Part shown: positions 18,918-29,026 of the stretch, one piece after another
Numbering within the stretch: the stretch's first letter is position 1
Layout: every line of letters begins with the position of its first letter
Source: Bacteroidia bacterium
GTDB lineage: Bacteria; Bacteroidota; Bacteroidia; AKYH767-A; OLB10
DNA: 40,302 nucleotides
Assembly: GCA_017995075.1 (NCBI GenBank)
Contig: JAGOJO010000013.1
Location: forward strand, 1-40,302
Direction: 5' to 3'
Program-made: the position numbers and the translations under genes
Notes under the pieces: generated by a model
Databases searched by the model: none
Seen by the model: the letters and a program-made list of their open reading frames with translations, nothing else
What the model was told of the DNA's origin: nothing

Positions 18918-20588
18918 CTAGAAAGTAACTTCAACGGATACTTCTTCTTTTCCACGTAGCACTTTCACCATTGCTTTGTCGCCTTTTGTGAATTTCCCCA
19001 ATGCTTTCATGTAGCTCATCATGTCGCCAACTTTATTGTCGCCTATCTGTAATACTACATCACCTGATTTCAATCCGGCTTTAGCGGCAGGTTTTCCATC
19101 ACTAACACCATCGATTCGCATTCCCTCGCCTTCAAAAGCATAGTCGGGAACAACACCAAGTGTAACTTTAAAGCGTGGACTTTCTTCGTTCGAATCATCC
19201 TTCGTTTTTACGAAGCTGATTTTTCCTTTATCATCCAGTTTTTTAATCAATGTGATCATGTAATTCAGGATGTCAATTTCTCCTTTGTAATTGATGAATT
19301 GCTCATCATCAGAAGGTTTGTGGTAGTCGTTATGTGTACCACTGAAGAAATGTAGTACGGGAATATTTTTCAGGTAGAAGGAAGTATGATCGGATGGACC
19401 AACACCTGACTCTGTGGTTTTGGTTTTCAATCCGGGAATGTCAATGTAATTCATCGTAATTTTCCATGCGTCCGAGGTGCCGACTCCGCTGATGATCAAC
19501 ACAGGTTCTTCTGTTTTCAAACGGCCAATCATATCCATGTTCAGCATGTAGTTCATTTTCTCTAACTCCAGCGTTGTGTTTTTTGTGAAGTAGCCTGATC
19601 CTAATAATCCTTTTTCTTCGCCTGAGAACGCTATGAAGAGGTAGTTATTGCTTTTCGGACCATTCTCTTTCATGTAACGGGCCATCTCAATAACGCCGGC
19701 AACACCACTTGCATTGTCGTCTGCTCCGTTATGAATCGCCGGTTCACCTCTATAAAGTGACTCTTCACCTCCATGTCCGAGATGGTCGTAGTGTGCACCG
19801 ATAACAATTGTGTTTTGCGCATTATTATCCAGGAAGCCCAATACGTTATTTCCTGTGGCTTCTTCCTTGATGATTTCAGCAACCATCTCAACTTTTACGT
19901 TGTCACTTAAGCCTTGACTTTTTTCGCGGGTCAGATACATCACCGGAATATTACAAGGCGCAACACGTATCTTGGATTGAAGTACCGGTTCCTTCATCTC
20001 CTTGTCGGTTGTATAAAAGACAATACCGGCCGCGCCATAGGCAATTGCACTATCGATGCGTGTGCGTAAATCAGCCTGTTCAGCAAATTTGGAGTGAGGG
20101 CCACCTTTGTCAGGAGTTGAAGCATCTATAAAGAAAATTTTTCCTTTAAGGTTTGATTTGTCTTTATAGTCGTTGTGCTGTTGGGCCGGAGCATTGATGC
20201 CATAACCTACCATTGCCGACTGACCTGAAGCGCCGGAGTTAGCCGAATATGCAAGCGGGTAACAATATTCACCTTCAGCAATCGCGTTACCAGAAATTAC
20301 CAGTTTGGTTTTTGCACCTGCTTTAACATGCTTTGTGAAAGTGAATGGTTGTAAAAAACCGTTCGTACCTTTTGGTGCTAAGCCTATAGATTTAAATTCT
20401 CCGATGATATAATTTCGTGCAAGTTCTTCGCCTTTTGTTCCCGGTTCGCGACCGCCAAACTCATCTGATGCGAGGGTAGAGATGTGTTTCTTTAACAACG
20501 GTTTGATCCGTGTTGAATCAAGTTGGGCTACAGCAGGTGCCGTCAAAAGCAAACAGGTTGCTATGAACAGATAATGGAGTTTTCTCAT
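18918..20588 (-). CDS. Exported M28 family metallopeptidase with PA and PDZ domains
   Basis: This is a 556-residue secreted zinc peptidase. The signal peptide ends at about residue 21 (MRKLHYLFIATCLLLTAPAV). A PA-type insert covers roughly 110-235. The M28 core shows the two-zinc ligand set: His266/Asp268 region (IVIGAHYDHLG), Asp290 (GADDNASG), Glu324-Glu325 (FSGEEKGLLGS), Asp352 (LNMDMIGRL) and His423 (THNDYHKPSDD). A PDZ domain fills the C-terminal ~95 residues (GVSDGKPAAKAGLKSGDVVL). Such enzymes are aminopeptidases acting in the periplasm or outside the cell; the PDZ domain may guide substrate binding. No T9SS tail is present. A TACCTTTG -7 element lies upstream and a strong terminator follows the stop. 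Confidence 0.94.
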   Translation of the reverse strand: MRKLHYLFIATCLLLTAPAVAQLDSTRIKPLLKKHISTLASDEFGGREPGTKGEELARNYIIGEFKSIGLAPKGTNGFLQPFTFTKHVKAGAKTKLVISGNAIAEGEYCYPLAYSANSGASGQSAMVGYGINAPAQQHNDYKDKSNLKGKIFFIDASTPDKGGPHSKFAEQADLRTRIDSAIAYGAAGIVFYTTDKEMKEPVLQSKIRVAPCNIPVMYLTREKSQGLSDNVKVEMVAEIIKEEATGNNVLGFLDNNAQNTIVIGAHYDHLGHGGEESLYRGEPAIHNGADDNASGVAGVIEMARYMKENGPKSNNYLFIAFSGEEKGLLGSGYFTKNTTLELEKMNYMLNMDMIGRLKTEEPVLIISGVGTSDAWKITMNYIDIPGLKTKTTESGVGPSDHTSFYLKNIPVLHFFSGTHNDYHKPSDDEQFINYKGEIDILNYMITLIKKLDDKGKISFVKTKDDSNEESPRFKVTLGVVPDYAFEGEGMRIDGVSDGKPAAKAGLKSGDVVLQIGDNKVGDMMSYMKALGKFTKGDKAMVKVLRGKEEVSVEVTF

Positions 20589-20613
20589 TTATTGGCGGAT
20601 TTTAACAAGATTA

Positions 20614-20621
20614 CAAAGGTA
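20614..20621 (-). promoter_or_regulatory. -7 element (TACCTTTG) of the M28 peptidase gene
   Basis: The plus strand reads CAAAGGTA, an exact TAnnTTTG on the minus strand, 25 bases before the ATG at 20588. No TTG lies at the standard upstream distance. The identical octamer precedes lysS. Confidence 0.55.
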
Positions 20622-20671
20622 ATTGAAACCACCTGTATTTCATCTGAAGAGATGTCGTAATACGGTAAAAT

Positions 20672-20711
20672 AGAAAAGCCTAAGGCATTTGTGGTGACTT
20701 AGGCTTTCTGT
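20672..20711 (-). terminator. lysS: Rho-independent terminator of lysS
   Basis: AAAGCCTAAG (20675-20684) pairs with CTTAGGCTTT (20698-20707), a 10-bp stem with a 13-base loop. T-rich sequence follows on the minus strand. It lies about 30 bases past the lysS stop codon. Confidence 0.82.
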
Positions 20712-20740
20712 TGTACTTATAACCCGTAAATGGGTGGAAA

Positions 20741-22462
20741 TCATCCGTTCACCCAGGTGCGGACATCGTCGATGGAAGGCATAGTTGCTTCCAGTTTTAA
20801 CTTTTTACGCATCCCGCCCAGATCATTGAAGAGTTTATTGGGATTCACAGCCTTTAACTGGTCGCGGGTTTGAATGCCCATTTTCCGTAGAACATCATCC
20901 CAGGGAGAAGGGATTCCCTCAAGATGTGCTACCTCATGTTCAAACGAGGAGACTGCCTGCTCGGGTCGCATCTGTGGGAAGAACAATACATCCTGAATGG
21001 AAGGAGAGTTGGTCATGATCATACTCAAACGATCGATGCCGATTCCGAGTCCTGCTGTTGGAGGCATTCCATATTCGATGGCACGAAGGAAATCTTCATC
21101 CAGTTGCATGGCTTCTTCATCACCACGTTTTCCTAATTCCAGTTGTTCTTCAAATCGCGCACGCTGATCGATCGGATCATTCAACTCAGAGAATGCATTG
21201 CAGATTTCTTTGCCGTTGCAGATGGCTTCGAATCGCTCCACGAGTCCTTCCTTGGTGCGATGTTTCTTAGCCAGCGGACTCATCTCAACGGGATAGTCAG
21301 TAATGAAAGTTGGCTGAATCAGTTTATGTTCGCAATGTGCCCCGAAAATTTCGTCAATCAATTTACCACGACCCATGGTATCATCTACCTCAACTCCCAG
21401 TTTCACTGCAGCTGCACGCATCTCCTCTTCTGTCATTTCTGAAATGTTGACTCCGGTAAAATGCTCGATAGCTTCGTACATGGTAAAGCGTTTCCACGGA
21501 CGTTGGAAGTTTATAACGTTATCGCCTACCCGAACTTCTGTGGTTCCATGCAGTGCAAGAGCTACCTTCTCTACCATTTCTTCCACCAGCTCCATCATCC
21601 AGTAATAATCTTTGTAGGCGACGTATAATTCTACTTGCGTAAATTCAGGATTATGGAATCTTGACATTCCTTCATTGCGGAAATCCTTGGCAAACTCAAA
21701 AACACCTTCATATCCTCCAACGATCAGCCTCTTTAGGTAAAGCTCATTGGCAATACGCAGATAGAGTGTCATGTCGAGGGTATTGTGATGTGTTTTAAAC
21801 GGACGCGCTGCTGCTCCTCCGTATAGTGGCTGCAGAATCGGTGTCTCCACTTCGAGATATCCTTTTCCACCCAGATACTGTCGGATGCTATTGACAAGCT
21901 GCGTACGCTTGATAAAAGTTTCGCGTACCTGAGGATTTACGATAAGATCGACATACCGCTGACGATAGCGCTGCTCCGGATCAGAGAAGGCATCAAATAC
22001 TTCACCGTCTTTTTCTTTTACTGTTGGAAGAGGGCGGAGTGATTTTGTAAGAATGGTAAATTCTGTTACATGCACGGAAGTCTCTCCTGTCTGCGTTTTG
22101 AAAACATAACCCTTTACACCGATAATGTCGCCCGTGTCAAGCAGCTTTTTGAAAACGGTATTGTAGAGATTTTTATCCTCGCCCGGACATAAATCATCGC
22201 GACGGAAATACGCCTGAATACGACCGCTTGCATCCTGGATCTCGGCAAATGAAGCATTCCCCATGATCCGGCGCGACATCATCCGGCCGGCAATAACGAC
22301 CTCCTTAAAACCCTCCGGATTCTGCTCGAAACCGGCATGTATCGCAGCGGCAGAGGTGTTTACGGGATAGAGCTCAGCAGGATAGGGGTTGATTCCCAGC
22401 TGATAAAGTTGTTCAAGGCTTTGACGTCGGATTAATTCCTGTTCGGTAAGTAGATGTGACAT
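20741..22462 (-). CDS. lysS: Lysine--tRNA ligase (class II)
   Basis: This is a cytosolic class II aminoacyl-tRNA synthetase of 573 residues charging tRNA-Lys. The N-terminal OB fold (about 55-140) binds the anticodon. The catalytic core has motif 1 around [18 protein letters not shown], motif 2 at about 257-280 ([20 protein letters not shown]) and motif 3 ending near residue 481 ([11 protein letters not shown]). Typical LysRS proteins stop shortly after VLFFPQMRP; this one carries about 70 further residues ([20 protein letters not shown] ...), an extension I associate with Bacteroidota LysRS. It has its own -7 element and terminator, so it is probably monocistronic. Confidence 0.97.
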   Translation of the reverse strand: MSHLLTEQELIRRQSLEQLYQLGINPYPAELYPVNTSAAAIHAGFEQNPEGFKEVVIAGRMMSRRIMGNASFAEIQDASGRIQAYFRRDDLCPGEDKNLYNTVFKKLLDTGDIIGVKGYVFKTQTGETSVHVTEFTILTKSLRPLPTVKEKDGEVFDAFSDPEQRYRQRYVDLIVNPQVRETFIKRTQLVNSIRQYLGGKGYLEVETPILQPLYGGAAARPFKTHHNTLDMTLYLRIANELYLKRLIVGGYEGVFEFAKDFRNEGMSRFHNPEFTQVELYVAYKDYYWMMELVEEMVEKVALALHGTTEVRVGDNVINFQRPWKRFTMYEAIEHFTGVNISEMTEEEMRAAAVKLGVEVDDTMGRGKLIDEIFGAHCEHKLIQPTFITDYPVEMSPLAKKHRTKEGLVERFEAICNGKEICNAFSELNDPIDQRARFEEQLELGKRGDEEAMQLDEDFLRAIEYGMPPTAGLGIGIDRLSMIMTNSPSIQDVLFFPQMRPEQAVSSFEHEVAHLEGIPSPWDDVLRKMGIQTRDQLKAVNPNKLFNDLGGMRKKLKLEATMPSIDDVRTWVNG

Positions 22463-22817
22463 ATTCTCGGGAAATGGAGGTCAAAGGTAATAAATTAGGC
22501 GCATTGGGAAGAGACCATTTTAAGGGGCTAAAGACCTCCGGAATTAGATGAAAATAAGCAGGAGGGACTTCCGGCGTTCAGGACTGGTTTTGATTCCTGT
22601 GAACTGACGAATGGAATCGGTTTTTATGTCAGCACCCATGTCCACATGGTTTCCTGGTTGATAGGGTCACAGAAATTTTGGATATTGGGCAACGGAAACT
22701 CCTTGACAATTGTCCAATGGTGTAGGTGATTGTATGTAAAAGTCCCTGGATTTAGACATACCGTTTAAAAGTTAAGAAATCGGGCGGGTTTAAATTTCAA
22801 CACAAAACGTAATCCTC
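22463..22817. other. Divergent intergenic region, lysS / tandem T9SS gene 1
   Basis: These 355 bp separate two divergent genes and hold no convincing coding frame. Seen: the lysS -7 box at 22482, a 10-bp palindrome GACAATTGTC at 22705-22714, and a near-consensus TAAATTTC at 22791-22798, 19 bases before the ATG at 22818, which may be the -7 of the plus-strand gene. No RNA gene is recognised. Confidence 0.5.
22482..22489 (-). promoter_or_regulatory. lysS: -7 element (TACCTTTG) of lysS
   Basis: The plus strand reads CAAAGGTA, an exact TAnnTTTG on the minus strand, 19 bases before the lysS ATG at 22462. No clear -33 TTG is present at the usual distance. Confidence 0.6.
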
Positions 22818-25800
22818 ATGAAAAGAATTTGTATGCGAAAATTACTCTCTAAAGTTTATTGGGCGTTTCTTTTTTTATTGATCACCCATGTTTCTGAAGC
22901 ACAGATACAGGTTGATTCAATGCCCCTGCCAACCGGATATACAAATAGTGTGTTACGCCAACGTTCGGATATGATCGCACGACAGAATGGTGAGGTATGG
23001 ATATCTTTCTATACTCTCGGGGTATTTCATTACACCGGAAGTTCATGGGTTATCTATAATCCACAGAATACTTCTAATCAATTGCCCTCTCTACAGGTAC
23101 ATAAATTATGCCTGGATAGTTCCGGAGCCATGTGGATGGCAAATGAGTTAAGTCTTACAAGAATGGACGTGAACGGGTTCAAGAATTACTTCTTTTCTTC
23201 ACCGTACAACAATGTTTCAAATCCTATAACCGACCTGGTAGAGTCGCAGGGTAAAGTGATCATGTCAACGAAGCATGGACTATATGTACTTGATACTTTG
23301 ACATCGGTATGGCAATCCTATACAACCCAAAATTCAAACTTACCAAACGATACCATTAATTCACTTTTTGGTGAACCTGCCGGACCAACCTGGATATGCA
23401 CGAAATTTGGATATGCCAGATATAATCAAAACAATCTGGTTGCATTTCCACCTGCCGTCAGCGGACTTCCGGTAAATGAGGTGAAGTCGATGGCCGTCAC
23501 CCCATTTGATACCCTGCTAGCGATGGGGAATGATGTTTTGTACCGAAAAGCAGGAAGCAGTTGGTTAAACATTGACTCAGTTTACCTAGGATATCCGGAA
23601 GCTAAAATGTGGTGTGATTCAGTTTCCTTTGGTGAGTTAGCCTGGAAAGGTGAAAGTACTAAATTCATCACAAACCTGATTGTGAATTCAAACAGTGATG
23701 TGTTTTTTGTCAGATATAGATCTTCTTACCCAACGGTTGGAGTTTTCGTGCTTGAACCAAACGGGAATATGAATTACTCTTGGGCATACACTGAAGTTTT
23801 TTTGAATACTGTAGCTGACTTTTATAAATCCGATTCTATTCTTATCGGCGGAGGACTTGCTTCAACGTTTTTGCGCATGGTTGAATCGCCCAATTTTGGA
23901 AATTATATTCAATCTCCCCCACAAAATAGCTTTAGCCCTCCTTATGATTTTGATTTTGTAATTCCTCCTTCCTATAAAGGAAATTCAATGGAAACCTTGC
24001 AAGGTAACAAGATTACTTCGGCAGTATTGAATCGTGGAGATTGGGCATGGGATCCGGTTGCTCAAATACCTTTGTATGATATTCCTCGGGGGTCCGACAA
24101 GCGCACGTTATATACTGCAGCTATATGGATGGGAGGATTTGATACAGGAGGACAACTCTATACAGCCGCAATGACTTACCGTCAAAATAGTTCAAGGGAT
24201 TTTCAGCCGGGGCCGCTGGATACAGCCGGAAATTCAGATATCCTTACGACATCAGTATTTGATCATATTTGGATGACTCGCAAATCAGATATTGATGAAT
24301 TCAGGTATCAGTATGCAATGGGAAATGTAACCAATGGTACTTACATTGTTCCGCAATATATCCTCGACTGGCCGGCATCTTATAACGACCCCGCCTATCC
24401 GCAAAATCTTGCTCCGTTTGTCGATGTAAATGGTGACGGAGAATACAATCCATACGATGGAGATTTTCCTGAAGTAAAGGGTGATCAGATGTCATGGTGT
24501 GTTTTCAATGATGACATGAGTAAAACGGAGACGAATTCAATTCCGATGTTTGTGGAAATTCATGCTTCTGCGTTTGGTTCCAATTGTATGGGTACCCCGG
24601 ATGCACTAGGTCGAATTCTTTCTTATACCACTTTTTATCATTTTGATGTGTACAATAGAGGTTCAATTGATTTTGATTCCTGTTATTTCGGAATATGGTC
24701 AGATTTTGATTTAGGAAATGGTGCAGATGATTACATGGGTTGTAATCTCTCAGCTAATTCTTATTATGTTTATAATGGTGATATCGATGATGAGGGGAGT
24801 GTTGGATTTGGATTATGTCCTCCCACACAAAGCATTTCCTTTCTGCAAGGCCCATTAGCACCTTTAGGAGACGGAATTGATAATGACCATAACGGTTTGG
24901 CGGATGAAGCGAACGAAGAACTCGGACTTTCTGCTTTCACTTATTATGAAAGTTCTAATAATTTGCCAACCGGGAATCCTAATGTAATGGATGATTACTA
25001 TCAATACCTGTCCGGATCCTGGGCAGATGGTGTCCCAATTACGTTCGGGGGTGATGGAAGAGGTGGTGGAACCGGTGCTACCAATGTTCCAACCACTTTT
25101 ATGTTTTCTGATACATCAGATACCAATTTTTCTACATCATGGACTATGCAATCTGCCAACATGGTTCCGAGAGACATACGCGGCGTGGGCTCATATGGAC
25201 CATTCGCTCTCTCTGCAGGTGCAATGAAAAGTTTCGACGTTGCCTATATCACAGGGCCAAATGATCTTGTTCAGAGTCACGATTTGGTGCGTAAGCTGAG
25301 GAATTCCTTCAGAAATGGCGATCTGAGTGCTTTTCACAGTGCATTACCTATGATTCAAGGGCCGACGCAGATTACTTCTACAGGTGGCAGTGTCGCCTAT
25401 TTACTCCCTTATCAAGTTACAGGAGCTCAGTATTTATGGACTGTTTCCAATGGTTTAATCCTTTCGGGTCAGGGGACGAATGGAATCACTGTCAGCTGGG
25501 GAACAATGGGAGTCGGAGAGGTATTTGTAGAGGTAATTGAACCTGGTAACCCATGTGGCATGCATCAACGATTACCTGTTTCAATTGGTACATTGGGATT
25601 CGGTCAAATCTCCAATGAAATCACCGCGCGTATCTATCCAAATCCAACGAGACATCATTTGCAGATCGAAACACCTGATAACCGGATTTCAACTTTTGCG
25701 CTTCGGTCAACAACCGGACAATTGTTGCAGCAGAAGTCCTATACAGGTGCCTGCGATGTATCATCTCTTAGTCCGGGAATGTACTTCCTTGAACTGAAGG

Positions 25801-25847
25801 ATGAAACAGGTGTAGTATTGATCAGGAAGATGTTTCTGAAGCAATAA
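22818..25847 (+). CDS. T9SS-exported propeller protein, tandem copy 1
   Basis: This is a 1009-residue secreted protein of unknown function. After a signal peptide (ends about residue 28, VSEAQ) comes a propeller-like region (about 30-260). Its repeats (NGEVWISFYTLGVFHYTGSSW; SSGAMWMANELSL; PTWICTKFGYARY) resemble two-component-regulator propeller (Reg_prop) blades. The middle (about 375-840) is a module I know only as uncharacterised in Bacteroidota: AAIWMGGFDTGGQLYTAAMT ... GPLD ... EFRYQYAMGN. It includes a Ca-binding-like loop (DVNGDGEYNPYDGD, near 535) and a second acidic loop (DNDHNGLADEANEE). A PKD-like module with SGQGT follows, then a T9SS type A sorting domain (IYPNPTRHHLQIET ... SPGMYFLEL). 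It is the paralogue of the next gene. Confidence 0.9.
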   Translation: MKRICMRKLLSKVYWAFLFLLITHVSEAQIQVDSMPLPTGYTNSVLRQRSDMIARQNGEVWISFYTLGVFHYTGSSWVIYNPQNTSNQLPSLQVHKLCLDSSGAMWMANELSLTRMDVNGFKNYFFSSPYNNVSNPITDLVESQGKVIMSTKHGLYVLDTLTSVWQSYTTQNSNLPNDTINSLFGEPAGPTWICTKFGYARYNQNNLVAFPPAVSGLPVNEVKSMAVTPFDTLLAMGNDVLYRKAGSSWLNIDSVYLGYPEAKMWCDSVSFGELAWKGESTKFITNLIVNSNSDVFFVRYRSSYPTVGVFVLEPNGNMNYSWAYTEVFLNTVADFYKSDSILIGGGLASTFLRMVESPNFGNYIQSPPQNSFSPPYDFDFVIPPSYKGNSMETLQGNKITSAVLNRGDWAWDPVAQIPLYDIPRGSDKRTLYTAAIWMGGFDTGGQLYTAAMTYRQNSSRDFQPGPLDTAGNSDILTTSVFDHIWMTRKSDIDEFRYQYAMGNVTNGTYIVPQYILDWPASYNDPAYPQNLAPFVDVNGDGEYNPYDGDFPEVKGDQMSWCVFNDDMSKTETNSIPMFVEIHASAFGSNCMGTPDALGRILSYTTFYHFDVYNRGSIDFDSCYFGIWSDFDLGNGADDYMGCNLSANSYYVYNGDIDDEGSVGFGLCPPTQSISFLQGPLAPLGDGIDNDHNGLADEANEELGLSAFTYYESSNNLPTGNPNVMDDYYQYLSGSWADGVPITFGGDGRGGGTGATNVPTTFMFSDTSDTNFSTSWTMQSANMVPRDIRGVGSYGPFALSAGAMKSFDVAYITGPNDLVQSHDLVRKLRNSFRNGDLSAFHSALPMIQGPTQITSTGGSVAYLLPYQVTGAQYLWTVSNGLILSGQGTNGITVSWGTMGVGEVFVEVIEPGNPCGMHQRLPVSIGTLGFGQISNEITARIYPNPTRHHLQIETPDNRISTFALRSTTGQLLQQKSYTGACDVSSLSPGMYFLELKDETGVVLIRKMFLKQ

Positions 25848-25925
25848 AACTTGAATTGTAGAATAACGCAATCAATGGAATATTTATATCTTAGCGGATA
25901 AGGACATGTTCCTTTACTTATCGAT

Positions 25926-28900
25926 ATGTATTTGAAGAAAATTATTCGGTTTTTATTTGTTCTGCTAGTAGTATTACTAAACGGAAAGGATACCATTGCG
26001 CAGTTGCCTGTTGATACTTTAACATTCCCATCCACCTATTCTCTTTCGCAAGTAAATAGTATCAAGGATCTGGAAGCAGATACTGCAGGAAATATTTGGG
26101 CATCTTTTCAGTCGATCGGAGTCTTGCATTTTGATGGAACTAACTGGCAGGTTTATAATAGAGCAAACACAGGTAATCTTTTGCCTTCTGATTCTGTATA
26201 TGCGATGTATCTCGGGAAAAATGGTGCATTGTGGATGATTACTCATTTGGGAGTTACGCTAAAAGATTCTTCAGGTTTTACTTATTATCCGGAAAGTCCA
26301 ACATTACCTATATCAGATGCTTCCTTTAGTGATTTGACAATAGCCAGAGATCAGATTTTTATTTCTTCCAAAAAGGGTGTGCTGGTGTATGATATAAATT
26401 CCGGAATCTGGCAGGAGTTCAACAAAACCAATTCTCTATTACCCAGCGATACAGTGAACGCTCTTTTTACTGATCAATCCGATAACGTGTGGGTAGCAAC
26501 GAATAACGGTTATGTAAACTGGACTGCTGCAGGAATGATTCCATTTACATCTGCTAATTCATCTTTTCCCGAAAAGATCGTAAATTCAATTGCAGTAACA
26601 CCATTTGACACGCTGATTGCAACGTATAATTCACTTTACAGTAAAAATGGAAATACATATACGAATGTTGATTCGCTCTACTCAAGATACTTAGTTCCTG
26701 ATTCATGGTGTGATTCTTTAGCATTTGGTTATCTGACCGGAGTTCCAAATTCATATTTTTTCAGCAGCAAGTTGGTAGTAGCACCTAATAATGATGTTTA
26801 CGTGGTCCGTTATGAACTTCCTTATTTTATAATGGTCATTAAGTCGGGTGGGATAGTTCGTGCTGCAAACCTGCCATTGTATGATTATTTATTCAACCGG
26901 TTCACTACTTTCAAACAGGATTCTCTGGTTTATTATTCACTACAAAAGAAATGTCTTCTAAAAATTCCTTCGAATGAGGTTTTCGCTTATAACGAACCTT
27001 CTCCGGAGTTAGCTATGGAATTTCCGGCTACTTATTCTTTTTCAATTCCCGAATCACATAAAAGTTATGGTTACCAGGCAGATTTAGCACCTAATATGAT
27101 TTCAACCCGTATTCTGAATCGAGGAGATTTAGGTTGGGATCCGGCAGCACAAAACACGTATTACAGAGTCCCACGTTATTCTGAGCTAAACACTATTTAT
27201 TGTTCTGCCATATGGTTCGGTGGGTATGATCAACAGGGGAATTTATATGCTGCTGCACAAACATATCGTCAAAATGCTGGCAATGATTTTATTCCCGGCC
27301 CCTTGGATACTGTCGGACAAGCGGATTCTGCTGCAAGGGTATTCTTTAATAATATTTGGGTGACGCGACGTACCGATATAGATGAATTTCGCTATCAATA
27401 CGCAATAGGAAATGTGCAGAATGGAACATTTTCAATTTCTCCTTATATTCTCAACTGGCCGGCATTTTATAGCAATACAGCATTTCCTCAAAGATTGGCA
27501 CCGTTCGTCGATTTTAATGGAGATGGATTGTATAATCCTTACGACGGTGATTATCCGAATATAAAGGGAGAACAAATGTCATGGTGTGTTTACAATGATG
27601 ATCTTGTCAAAACGGAAACGAATAGTCCGTCAATGTTTGCAGAGATTCACGCTTCTGCATATGGATATTATTGTCCCTCATCTCAGGATGCCTTGAGCCG
27701 ATTAATTGCCTACACAACTTTTTATCATTATGATCTTTACAATCGTAGTGATCGTACCTACGACTCCTGCTATTTTGGTATCTGGTCTGACATTGAGCTT
27801 GGGAATGGAGTAGATGATTATATAGGTTGTAATATTACCAATAATACATATTATGCTTATAATGGAGATTCGATTGATGATGGTGACGGTGGGTTTGGTT
27901 TGTGTACACCGGTTCAAAATATAACATTCTTAAAAGGCCCTCCAGCTCCCCTCGGTGATAATAAAGATAATAACCACAACAGAATTGTAGATGAGGTGGA
28001 TGAAGATTTAGGTCTGTCCGGTTTTTTAATTTTTTATTCGGGAAACAATACAATTTCAAGTAACCCACATACTGCAGATGATTATTACGGATATCTTGTT
28101 CCAAGGTGGATGGATGATAGCCCAGTAACATTTGGAGGGGATGGCGTTGGAAGTTATTTAGGTGCAACGAATATTCCGACAAAATTTATGTTTCCAGATA
28201 CTACAGATTCTAATTTTTCTATCCCATGGACTATGCCCGGGGCAGGTATACAGCCGACTGATGTGAATGGTAATGGTTCCGTAGGTCCTTTCACCTGGCT
28301 GCCCGATAGCATGATAAGCTTTGACGTTGCATATATAACCGGTCCGAATGATCTGGTGCAAAATCATGATCTCGTAAGGCAATTGCGTGAACTGTTTCGT
28401 AGTGGTGGAATGGAATCATATCGTAAGTTTTCATCGCCGATTATTGGTCCGGATTCAGTTGCCAATGCAGGTACAATTGTGACTTATATGATGCCTACTG
28501 AAGCAGAAAATTATATCTGGACAGTAACAAATGGATTGATAATTTCCGGGCAAGGAACAAATACAGTGGAGGTTACCTGGGGCGCAGCCGGTCAGGGTAC
28601 TATCACTGCCGAAGCTTTTGATACAGGCGCACCCTGTGAACGGATGCAAACAATGGAAGTGCTGGTGGGCCCACCGCTAGCCGGTGATTGTGATAGTGAA
28701 CTAACGGTGCGTATATACCCAAATCCGGTGAAGAGTGTTTTACAGGTTGAGACAGAGGGCAGTTGTGTGTCTTTTCTGCGGATTCTAACTGCAAGTGGAA
28801 GCCTGGTAGAAAGCCGTGCTTTCAATGGTCAGTATGATGCTTCTTATCTGAGTAAAGGAGTTTATATTCTGGAGATGAGCAATGAAGAAGGTACTCCGTT

Positions 28901-28928
28901 AGTGCGTAAACTGTTTGTGAAAAATTAG
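25926..28928 (+). CDS. T9SS-exported propeller protein, tandem copy 2
   Basis: At 1000 residues this protein matches the upstream neighbour along its whole length: signal peptide (about 1-26, ending DTIAQ), Reg_prop-like blades (GNIWASFQSIGVLHFDGTNW), the same uncharacterised middle module (AIWFGGYDQQGNLYAAAQTY, DEFRYQYAIGN, AEIHASAYG), a Ca-binding-like loop (DFNGDGLYNPYDGD, near 528), a PKD-like SGQGTNTVEVTWG module and a T9SS type A tail (IYPNPVKSVLQVET ... SKGVYILEM). Similarity is strongest in the middle and weaker in the propeller. It is separated from copy 1 by 78 bases without a visible terminator, so the pair may be one operon. No catalytic motif is seen; surface binding or structure is the likeliest type of role. 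Confidence 0.9.
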   Translation: MYLKKIIRFLFVLLVVLLNGKDTIAQLPVDTLTFPSTYSLSQVNSIKDLEADTAGNIWASFQSIGVLHFDGTNWQVYNRANTGNLLPSDSVYAMYLGKNGALWMITHLGVTLKDSSGFTYYPESPTLPISDASFSDLTIARDQIFISSKKGVLVYDINSGIWQEFNKTNSLLPSDTVNALFTDQSDNVWVATNNGYVNWTAAGMIPFTSANSSFPEKIVNSIAVTPFDTLIATYNSLYSKNGNTYTNVDSLYSRYLVPDSWCDSLAFGYLTGVPNSYFFSSKLVVAPNNDVYVVRYELPYFIMVIKSGGIVRAANLPLYDYLFNRFTTFKQDSLVYYSLQKKCLLKIPSNEVFAYNEPSPELAMEFPATYSFSIPESHKSYGYQADLAPNMISTRILNRGDLGWDPAAQNTYYRVPRYSELNTIYCSAIWFGGYDQQGNLYAAAQTYRQNAGNDFIPGPLDTVGQADSAARVFFNNIWVTRRTDIDEFRYQYAIGNVQNGTFSISPYILNWPAFYSNTAFPQRLAPFVDFNGDGLYNPYDGDYPNIKGEQMSWCVYNDDLVKTETNSPSMFAEIHASAYGYYCPSSQDALSRLIAYTTFYHYDLYNRSDRTYDSCYFGIWSDIELGNGVDDYIGCNITNNTYYAYNGDSIDDGDGGFGLCTPVQNITFLKGPPAPLGDNKDNNHNRIVDEVDEDLGLSGFLIFYSGNNTISSNPHTADDYYGYLVPRWMDDSPVTFGGDGVGSYLGATNIPTKFMFPDTTDSNFSIPWTMPGAGIQPTDVNGNGSVGPFTWLPDSMISFDVAYITGPNDLVQNHDLVRQLRELFRSGGMESYRKFSSPIIGPDSVANAGTIVTYMMPTEAENYIWTVTNGLIISGQGTNTVEVTWGAAGQGTITAEAFDTGAPCERMQTMEVLVGPPLAGDCDSELTVRIYPNPVKSVLQVETEGSCVSFLRILTASGSLVESRAFNGQYDASYLSKGVYILEMSNEEGTPLVRKLFVKN

Positions 28929-29026
28929 AAAGCAGGAGCAATAAGATGAATATTTCTTCGCTGTGCTACATCTTGTTTCTTAAAAGCAGTTTTCACCTGC
29001 CGATACTTGTCACAGCGTTTGGACAC

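Noticed and set aside
22700-22745. TTGACA-like box near 22703 as an E. coli-type promoter
   Set aside because: Genes here follow the TAnnTTTG pattern, no TATAAT-like box follows at 17 bp, and the site is about 110 bases from the next start.
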